From NCBI RefSeq assembly GCF_001042615.1, contig NZ_AP012327.1, positions 1,488,001-1,552,000 of the forward strand: a stretch of DNA of 64,000 nucleotides. Direction: 5' to 3'. The notes below the pieces were generated by a model. That model had not been told where the DNA came from. It saw only the letters and a program-made list of their open reading frames with translations, and made no database searches. Made by a program: the position numbers and the translations under genes. Source of the DNA: Bifidobacterium catenulatum subsp. kashiwanohense JCM 15439 = DSM 21854 (lineage in GTDB: Bacteria > Actinomycetota > Actinomycetes > Actinomycetales > Bifidobacteriaceae). How positions within the stretch are numbered: position 1 is the stretch's first letter; every line of letters starts with the position of its first letter. Shown piece after piece: positions 58,486 to 64,000 of this stretch.

Positions 58486-59541
58486 TCAGGCATTTTTCTT
58501 CGACTGAGCGGTAGCGATCCACTGATCAAGCAACGCGGATGCTTTACCGGAGTCGACGGTCTCTTCGGCGATGGCGTAGGCCGCTTTGAAACGATCGGCG
58601 AGGCTGGCTTCCGTCGGCACCAAATGTCCATCGGCGACAATCGCGGATGCCGCATTGAGCAGAGCGGTGGTACGGAACGGCACGTCCTTGCCTGCGAGGA
58701 AGTCACGGAATAGTTGGGCATTAAGCTCCGGTTCACCACCCTTGAGGTCGGCGACGGTCACTTTGGCGAGACCGAGTTCAACGGTTGGATCAAACTCGTT
58801 TTCCGTGACCTTGCCGTCCTTAAACTCCCAGATGGATACCGGGCCAGTCGGGGCCATCTCATCCAAGCCTTCGTTGGAGGTGTAGACCATACCGGTCTGA
58901 CCGTTCGCCGCATATACTTCGGCCATAATCGGACTCATCTTGCGATTGGCGCAACCGACCGCCATATGCTTCGGAGCGGCAGGATTGGTCAGCGGGCCCA
59001 GCACGTTGAACACGCAGGGCACTCCCAGCGCGGCACGAATCGGACCAACGAAACGCATCGCCGGATGGAAGGTACGTGCGAAAGCGAAAGCGATGCCGCA
59101 CTCATTGCCGACTTGGGCAACCTGCTCCGGCTCTAGATCAAGAGGCAGTCCCAATGCCTCGAAGCAATCGGCGGTGCCGCACTTGGAAGAAGCTGCGCGA
59201 TTGCCATGCTTCACGACTTTCACTCCGGAGGCGGCAGCCACCACCGCACCCATAGAAGACAGGTTCACCGTCGCAGCGCCGTCACCGCCAGTGCCGACAA
59301 TGTCAGTGGTCTCCCCCTCAACGTCGAGCTTGATGGCGTGGCCTATCATGGCTTTGGCCGCTCCGCGAACCTCGCCCGAGGTCAGACCGAGCTGCTGCTG
59401 GGTTGCCAGAACCGCGCCAACGGCCGCCGGATTGGCGTTGCCGCTCATAAGGTCATCGACGAACCACTCGGATTCCTCGGCGCTCAGATGGTCCCCTCCG
59501 ACCAACTTGGTGAGGATCGACTTCCATGTGATTCCGGCCAT
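58486..59541 (-). CDS. trpD: anthranilate phosphoribosyltransferase
   Basis: 351 residues from ATG 59541 behind AAGGAGGGC. It has the glycine-rich PRPP site DIVGTGGDGAATVNLSS (about 83-99), VVKHGNRAASSKCGTAD, the anthranilate-side helix FAFARTFHPAMRFVGPIRAALGVPCVFNVLGPLTNPA and the conserved GLDEMAPTGPVSIWE. It transfers the phosphoribosyl group to anthranilate in tryptophan synthesis. No other trp gene lies beside it, so the pathway genes must be elsewhere. The gene stands alone between two strong terminators. Confidence 0.95.
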   Translation of the reverse strand: MAGITWKSILTKLVGGDHLSAEESEWFVDDLMSGNANPAAVGAVLATQQQLGLTSGEVRGAAKAMIGHAIKLDVEGETTDIVGTGGDGAATVNLSSMGAVVAAASGVKVVKHGNRAASSKCGTADCFEALGLPLDLEPEQVAQVGNECGIAFAFARTFHPAMRFVGPIRAALGVPCVFNVLGPLTNPAAPKHMAVGCANRKMSPIMAEVYAANGQTGMVYTSNEGLDEMAPTGPVSIWEFKDGKVTENEFDPTVELGLAKVTVADLKGGEPELNAQLFRDFLAGKDVPFRTTALLNAASAIVADGHLVPTEASLADRFKAAYAIAEETVDSGKASALLDQWIATAQSKKNA

Positions 59542-59731
59542 GATGCCCTCCTTGACGCTTCGGCACGTCATATCGTTGTATGATGCCGATTATTGTATCG
59601 GGTCTACGTTTCTTGGTTTTCCAACGTCCATATCACGAACAGATAATTACACGAACCGTCCCACTTATAAAATGCACAGACGATTCCGATATCGATCTCA
59701 CGTATATCAGATAGCAAAAGAACGGATTAAA

Positions 59732-59764
59732 AAGGCGGTCTGCGAAAAATCCGCAAACCGCCTT
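59732..59764 (-). terminator. secA terminator
   Basis: On the minus strand AAGGCGGTTTGCGGA pairs with TCGCAGACCGCCTT, followed by TTTAATCCG. It begins 37 bases past the secA stop. Confidence 0.8.
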
Positions 59765-59800
59765 CACCATGCGCGAATCATCAACGCACTATCTCACGCG

Positions 59801-62677
59801 TCACTGCTCGTTCTGTCCGTGGCACATCTTGTACTTGCGACCGGAACCACACGGGCACTGGGCGTTCTTGCCAGTTCCCGGGAAGGTACGGCCATCCGCC
59901 CACGAGGAGTGCAATTCCTCGCTCTTCGGACGCTTGTTGGCCGGAACTTTGCCTTCGGCGTGGCTGATCGGCTGCATGCCAACGATTCCAGATTCGTTCT
60001 TCTGCTCGTCAGCCAGTTCGTCGATGACGGTCTTTTCGGACTCATCATCGGTTTCCGGCTCGGCAGGAGCGGTTTCGCCGGTAGGCTCAGTTTCGCCTCC
60101 CAGTCCCATCACCGCTTCAGCCGCATTCACGGCCTCATCCTCGTCAGATTCAGTGTCGGTGTCTTCGGTGGTGGCGACACGATCGATATCGACATGGAAC
60201 AGCAACTGGATGGTCTCCTCCTTGATCGCTTCGATCATGGAGTTGTACATCTGGTAGCCTTCGCGCTGGTATTCGACCAACGGATCACGCTGACCCATGC
60301 CACGCAGCCCGATGCCGTCCTTGAGATAGTCCATCTCATACAGGTGTTCGCGCCACTTGCGGTCAAGAACCGCGAGTACGACACGACGTTCCAGCTGACG
60401 CAGACCCTCTTCACCAAGCTTGCCTTCGAAGTCGGCATACTGGTCCTTGGCGTCGGAAACGATAAGCTCCTGCAGAGCCACGACGGCCTTGTCTCCCTTG
60501 AGCTTGGAGACAGCATCCTTGGCTGCTTCCGAATCAACGGCAATCGGGTACACGGCGTTCAGAGCCTTGAACAGGCCCTTCCAATCCCAATCCTTCGACT
60601 TGTCAGAGCCCTTGTTGGCGCCCTTGATGTAGCTCAGTACCGTCTCGTCGATGAACTTGAGGATATCCTTGTGGATGTCCTCGCCCTTCAGTACGGCCTG
60701 ACGCTCGGCATAAATGACGGTGCGCTGCTTGTTCATCACATCGTCGTATTTGAGCACGTTCTTACGGATTTCGAAGTTGCGTGACTCCACAGCCTTCTGC
60801 GCGGTGCGCACGCCCTTGGAAACGCTCTTCGCCTCGATCGGCTCGCCTTCCGGCATACCCTTGGCCATAACGCGGGCCACGAGCTGGGTGTTGAACAGAC
60901 GCATCAGATCGTCTTCGAGCGACAGGTAGAAACGGGACTCGCCCGGATCGCCTTGACGTCCGGAACGTCCACGCAGCTGATTATCGATACGGCGGGACTC
61001 GTGACGCTCGGTACCAAGCACGTACAGACCACCAAGCTCGACGACCTCTTCATGCTCGTCCTTGACCTGCTCCTTGATTTCGGCCAAGGTGCCCGGCCAA
61101 CGCTTTTCGTACTCGTCCGGAGTGTCATCCGGAGAGTAGCCTTCGGACTTAAGCTTCGCATCGGCGAGGAATTCGACGTTGCCGCCGAGCATGATATCGG
61201 TACCACGGCCTGCCATGTTGGTAGCCACGGTGACGGCGCCCTTACGGCCTGCGACGGCCACGACAGCGGCCTCCTTATCATGCTGCTTCGCGTTCAGCAC
61301 CTGGTGGGGAATGTTGGCAACGTCAAGCAGGGACGACACGATTTCGGAGGATTCCACCGAAGCGGTACCCAGCAGCACCGGCTGGCCCTTCTTGTGGCGC
61401 TTGGCAACATCGCGCACGATGGCGGCAAGCTTCTCCTTCTTGGTACGGAAAATCAGATCGTCCTTGTCTTCACGAATCATCGGCTTGTTGGTCGGAATCG
61501 GGAGCACGCCCAGCTTGTAGGTGCCCATGAACTCCGCGGCCTCGGTTTCTGCGGTACCGGTCATGCCCGACAGCTTGTCATACATGCGGAAGTAGTTCTG
61601 CAAGGTGATGGTGGCGAAGGTCTGATTCTCAGCCTTGACTTCCACGTTTTCCTTGGCTTCGATTGCTTGGTGCAGACCTTCGTTGTAACGACGACCCGGC
61701 AGAATACGACCGGTGTGTTCGTCGACGATGAGCACCTCGCCGCCGGTCACCACGTAGTCGCGGTCGCGCAGGAACAGTTCCTTGGCCTTGATGGCGTTGT
61801 TCAGGTAGCCGATCAGTGCAGTGTTGTTCGGCTCGTACAGGTTGTCGATGCCGAGATAATCCTCGATCTTGTTGATGCCTGGATCGAGAATGCCGACGAC
61901 CTTCTTCTTCTCATCGACCTCATAGTCCTCGTCACGGGTGAGCTTGAGCACCAAACGAGCGAACTGGCGGTACCAACGGGTCACGTCGCCTTCGGCCGGA
62001 CCGGAGATGATCAACGGGGTACGGGCCTCGTCGATGAGGATGGAGTCGACCTCATCGACGATGGCGAAGTGGTGGCCACGCTGTACCAGATCGGACTTCT
62101 CCCACGCCATATTGTCGCGCAGGTAGTCGAAACCGAACTCGTTATTGGTGCCATAGGTGATATCGGCGTTATACTGCTTACGACGCTCCGGCGGCTTCTG
62201 GTTGGTGATGATGCAGCCGGTGCTCATGCCGAGGAAGCGGTAAACACGACCCATGAGTTCGGCCTGATAGCTTGCCAGATAGTCGTTGACGGTGACGACG
62301 TGCACGCCTTGGCCATCGAGCGCGTTCAGGTATGCCGGCAGAGTCGCCACGAGGGTCTTGCCTTCACCGGTCTTCATTTCGGCGATGTTGCCCCAGTGCA
62401 GCGCCGCACCGCCCATGAGCTGCACGTCGAAGTGACGCAGGCCCAGCGTGCGCTTGGAGGCCTCACGCACGGTGGCGAAGGCTTCCGGCATCAGCTTGTC
62501 GAGGGACTCGCCATTGTCGAGACGCTGCTTGAACTTGGCGGTCTGGCCCTTGAGCTCCTCGTCATTGAGCGCTGCAATCTCGTCTTCCAGCGCATTGGTT
62601 GCCTGAGCGACAAGCTCAAGCTTCTTGATCTGTCGGCCTTCGCCCATTCGCAGAGCTTTATCAACGATATCTACCAC
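59801..62677 (-). CDS. secA: preprotein translocase ATPase SecA
   Basis: 958 residues from GTG 62677, chosen over the GTG six bases upstream because AAAGGGAG is 5 bases away and homologues start [14 protein letters not shown]. Walker [11 protein letters not shown] (about 104-112), Walker [21 protein letters not shown], the motor arginine region [26 protein letters not shown] and the helical scaffold are complete. The C-terminal acidic linker ends in the SEC-C zinc motif [14 protein letters not shown]. It drives secretion of unfolded proteins through SecYEG and is essential. It would also export the adhesin and other surface proteins of the conjugative element. Confidence 0.97.
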   Translation of the reverse strand: MVDIVDKALRMGEGRQIKKLELVAQATNALEDEIAALNDEELKGQTAKFKQRLDNGESLDKLMPEAFATVREASKRTLGLRHFDVQLMGGAALHWGNIAEMKTGEGKTLVATLPAYLNALDGQGVHVVTVNDYLASYQAELMGRVYRFLGMSTGCIITNQKPPERRKQYNADITYGTNNEFGFDYLRDNMAWEKSDLVQRGHHFAIVDEVDSILIDEARTPLIISGPAEGDVTRWYRQFARLVLKLTRDEDYEVDEKKKVVGILDPGINKIEDYLGIDNLYEPNNTALIGYLNNAIKAKELFLRDRDYVVTGGEVLIVDEHTGRILPGRRYNEGLHQAIEAKENVEVKAENQTFATITLQNYFRMYDKLSGMTGTAETEAAEFMGTYKLGVLPIPTNKPMIREDKDDLIFRTKKEKLAAIVRDVAKRHKKGQPVLLGTASVESSEIVSSLLDVANIPHQVLNAKQHDKEAAVVAVAGRKGAVTVATNMAGRGTDIMLGGNVEFLADAKLKSEGYSPDDTPDEYEKRWPGTLAEIKEQVKDEHEEVVELGGLYVLGTERHESRRIDNQLRGRSGRQGDPGESRFYLSLEDDLMRLFNTQLVARVMAKGMPEGEPIEAKSVSKGVRTAQKAVESRNFEIRKNVLKYDDVMNKQRTVIYAERQAVLKGEDIHKDILKFIDETVLSYIKGANKGSDKSKDWDWKGLFKALNAVYPIAVDSEAAKDAVSKLKGDKAVVALQELIVSDAKDQYADFEGKLGEEGLRQLERRVVLAVLDRKWREHLYEMDYLKDGIGLRGMGQRDPLVEYQREGYQMYNSMIEAIKEETIQLLFHVDIDRVATTEDTDTESDEDEAVNAAEAVMGLGGETEPTGETAPAEPETDDESEKTVIDELADEQKNESGIVGMQPISHAEGKVPANKRPKSEELHSSWADGRTFPGTGKNAQCPCGSGRKYKMCHGQNEQ

Positions 62678-62821
62678 AATCACTCCCTTTGTGTATGCGA
62701 GTTACCTCGTCCGAGATTAGTCGCTGTTTAACGATTTCTGAAAAACACCGTCCATTTTACGTAACTTTCAGCGTGTTGCAGCTTTCTACCATTCGACATA
62801 CCGTCTGCAGTCATGAAAAGA

Positions 62822-62847
62822 GGCCCACACATACACTGTGCGGGCCC
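62822..62847 (-). terminator. hpf terminator
   Basis: On the minus strand GGCCCGCACA and TGTGTGGGCC pair with a six-base loop and are followed by TCTTTTC. It begins 43 bases past the hpf stop. Confidence 0.8.
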
Positions 62848-62889
62848 CATTCGGTCAGATTATCTCCCTATCCAACCACGTTGCATGTC

Positions 62890-63549
62890 TTACTTCGCCA
62901 CATTCTCCGGGGTGTCGATCTCGAAGACGCCATAGCTCCAACCGTGACGATGGTAGACGACGGACGGACGACCGGTCTCCTTGTTCACGAACAGGAAGAA
63001 GTCATGTCCGATCAGCTCCATCTCATACAGCGCCTCATCGATGGTCATCGGCTCCGCGATATGCAGCTTGCGACGGATGACAATCGGAGTGTCGCCTACC
63101 TGGACCTCGACGGACTCACCCGGACCCAGCTCAGCGGCGACAGCGTCGGCCGGACTGTTATTCGGCTCTTCGACCGGCTCCTCGACTTCCGGAGTCGGCT
63201 CGACGACGCCAAGATCGACCGGAACCGGATCGCTGTAGCCACGACGATGATCCTTGCGACGATCACGGGTGCGACGCAGACGGAGAGTCAGCTTGTCGAG
63301 AGCCATGTCCAAAGCGCTGAACTCGTCGGCGCTTGAAGCCTCGGCACGCACCACGGTACGACCTGCGATGACAGTGATCTCAACGCGCTTGGCAGTATCG
63401 GCCTGACGCGGATTGCCCTCATGCGACAGCACAATCTGAACACGCTGCGCATCCGGGGCGATAGCGGTCACACGATTCATCTTGCTTTCGACAACGTCAC
63501 GGAACCTTTGCTTGATCTGCGTATGACGTCCGGTAACGACGATTTCCAT
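62890..63549 (-). CDS. hpf: long-form ribosome hibernation promoting factor
   Basis: 219 residues from ATG 63549 (MEIVVTGRHTQIKQRFRDVVESKMNRV). The N-terminal 105 residues are the S30AE ribosome-binding fold with the basic helix ALDMALDKLTLRLRRTRDRRKDH. An acidic Pro/Glu linker leads to the C-terminal dimerisation domain (IVIRRKLHIAEPMTIDEALYEMELIGHDFFLFVNKETGRPSVVYHRHGWSYGVFEI). Long HPF dimerises 70S ribosomes into 100S particles in stationary phase. The gene lies alone, between secA and rnpB. Confidence 0.95.
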   Translation of the reverse strand: MEIVVTGRHTQIKQRFRDVVESKMNRVTAIAPDAQRVQIVLSHEGNPRQADTAKRVEITVIAGRTVVRAEASSADEFSALDMALDKLTLRLRRTRDRRKDHRRGYSDPVPVDLGVVEPTPEVEEPVEEPNNSPADAVAAELGPGESVEVQVGDTPIVIRRKLHIAEPMTIDEALYEMELIGHDFFLFVNKETGRPSVVYHRHGWSYGVFEIDTPENVAK

Positions 63550-63712
63550 GTGGACCTCCCTAGACTCAAGCGGTGTTACCCGCTATATACGGACCAAACA
63601 GCTGCTTCGCTGTTCGGTAGTCATCATTGTAGCCGCAACATTGTGATTTCACTGAAAAGTTGATGCAAGAAAAATAAAGTTTTTTGATTTTCCTTTCGTC
63701 CGTTTTCTTGCT

Positions 63713-63718
63713 ATCATA
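63713..63718 (+). promoter_or_regulatory. probable -10 element of rnpB
   Basis: TATCAT about 8-12 bases before the presumed RNA start, in an AT-rich stretch. A TTGATT lies upstream at 63685-63690 but the spacing of 22 bases is long, so the -35 box is uncertain. Confidence 0.4.
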
Positions 63719-63724
63719 GTGAGT

Positions 63725-64000
63725 TTGAGACCTCTTGATGGCCGCGACCGATTCGTCGGTTGAGGAACTTCCGGGCTCCATAGAGCACGATGGCGGATAA
63801 CGTCCGCCCAGGGCGACCTGAGAGATAGCGCAGCAGAGAACAGACCGCCTATCGGTTTCGACCGATAGGTAAGGGTGAAACGGCGGTGTAAGAGACCACC
63901 GGGCCGCTGGTAACAGTCGGCCGCATGGCAAGCCTCATCGGGAGCAAGGCCAAGCAGAAGGCGTTTGAGGGCTGCTCGCCCGAAGCCTTCGGGTAGGCTG
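63725..64000 (+). ncRNA. rnpB: RNase P RNA (type A), 3' part beyond the window
   Basis: Conserved blocks are in order: GAGGAACTTCCGGGCTCC (P4 and J3/4), CAGGGCGACCTGAGAG, GATAGCGCAGCAGAGAACAG leading to ACCGCC, GGTAAGGGTGAAACGGCGG and TAAGAGACCACCGG. Stems such as CCTATCGG/CCGATAGG are perfect. It is the catalytic RNA that trims tRNA 5' ends. The start is estimated from the helix P1/P2 region and the putative promoter, so the 5' end could be off by about 10 bases. The 3' end, including the pairing partner of P4, lies outside. Confidence 0.9.

Noticed and set aside
60953..62731. 592-codon + strand frame opposite secA, and a similar 578-codon one opposite parE at 48494-50230
   Set aside because: Both are shadows of strongly conserved genes and contain no domain.

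Overview
The window comes from a high-GC Gram-positive chromosome, most probably a Bifidobacterium. The core genes are a long Rel (p)ppGpp synthetase/hydrolase, dut, a DUF4193 protein, SepH, ParC and ParE, an Lhr helicase, the primary sigma factor, a PASTA kinase, TrpD, SecA with a SEC-C tail, long HPF and RNase P RNA. This combination fits an actinomycete. The genus call is inference from gene content and style, not from a search.

Positions 1 to about 29.1 kb are an integrated conjugative element. Its T4SS genes are a TraG/VirD4 coupling protein (+) and, leftward, a Maff2-type pilin, a VirB6/TrbL-like protein, PrgI, VirB4 and a transglycosylase-CHAP hydrolase, with two exported coiled-coil proteins and an LAQTG-anchored adhesin. 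A leftward maintenance block (22.0-26.5 kb) holds ParA, an RHH partner, a WhiB-like protein and a broken HTH initiator-like gene containing tandem repeats. No relaxase or integrase is visible; they probably lie left of the window.

Two cargo modules interrupt the transfer genes. One is a low-GC pair, a ParB/Srx-fold protein plus a D12-class adenine methyltransferase (2.6-5.0 kb). The other is an AAA ATPase plus subtilisin-like protease pair matching the ietAS architecture (13.9-17.3 kb). A GNAT acetyltransferase with an attenuator-like leader (26.5-27.4 kb) overlies the wreck of a second VirB4 gene. The element seems to end inside an XRE-regulator ORF that runs in frame into chromosomal ppiA, so the junction is near 29.1 kb.

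Positions 29.35 to 64 kb are chromosomal core. An IS3-family insertion (29942-31419) has landed in the tetraloop of the ppiA terminator with a 3-bp duplication. After it come stringent response and nucleotide pool genes (rel, dut), division (sepH), topoisomerase IV (parC, parE, separated by lhr and membrane genes), sigA, isoprenoid synthesis, PASTA kinase, acyltransferase, trpD, secA, hpf and the 5' part of rnpB, which runs off the window. Most convergent gene ends carry clear hairpin terminators.

Observations most worth following: the ParB-like/methylase pair, ietAS inside a bifidobacterial conjugative element, a pilin-adhesin chimera made at an 11-bp microhomology, and the double-hit initiator gene whose frame depends on the copy number of a 13-bp repeat.
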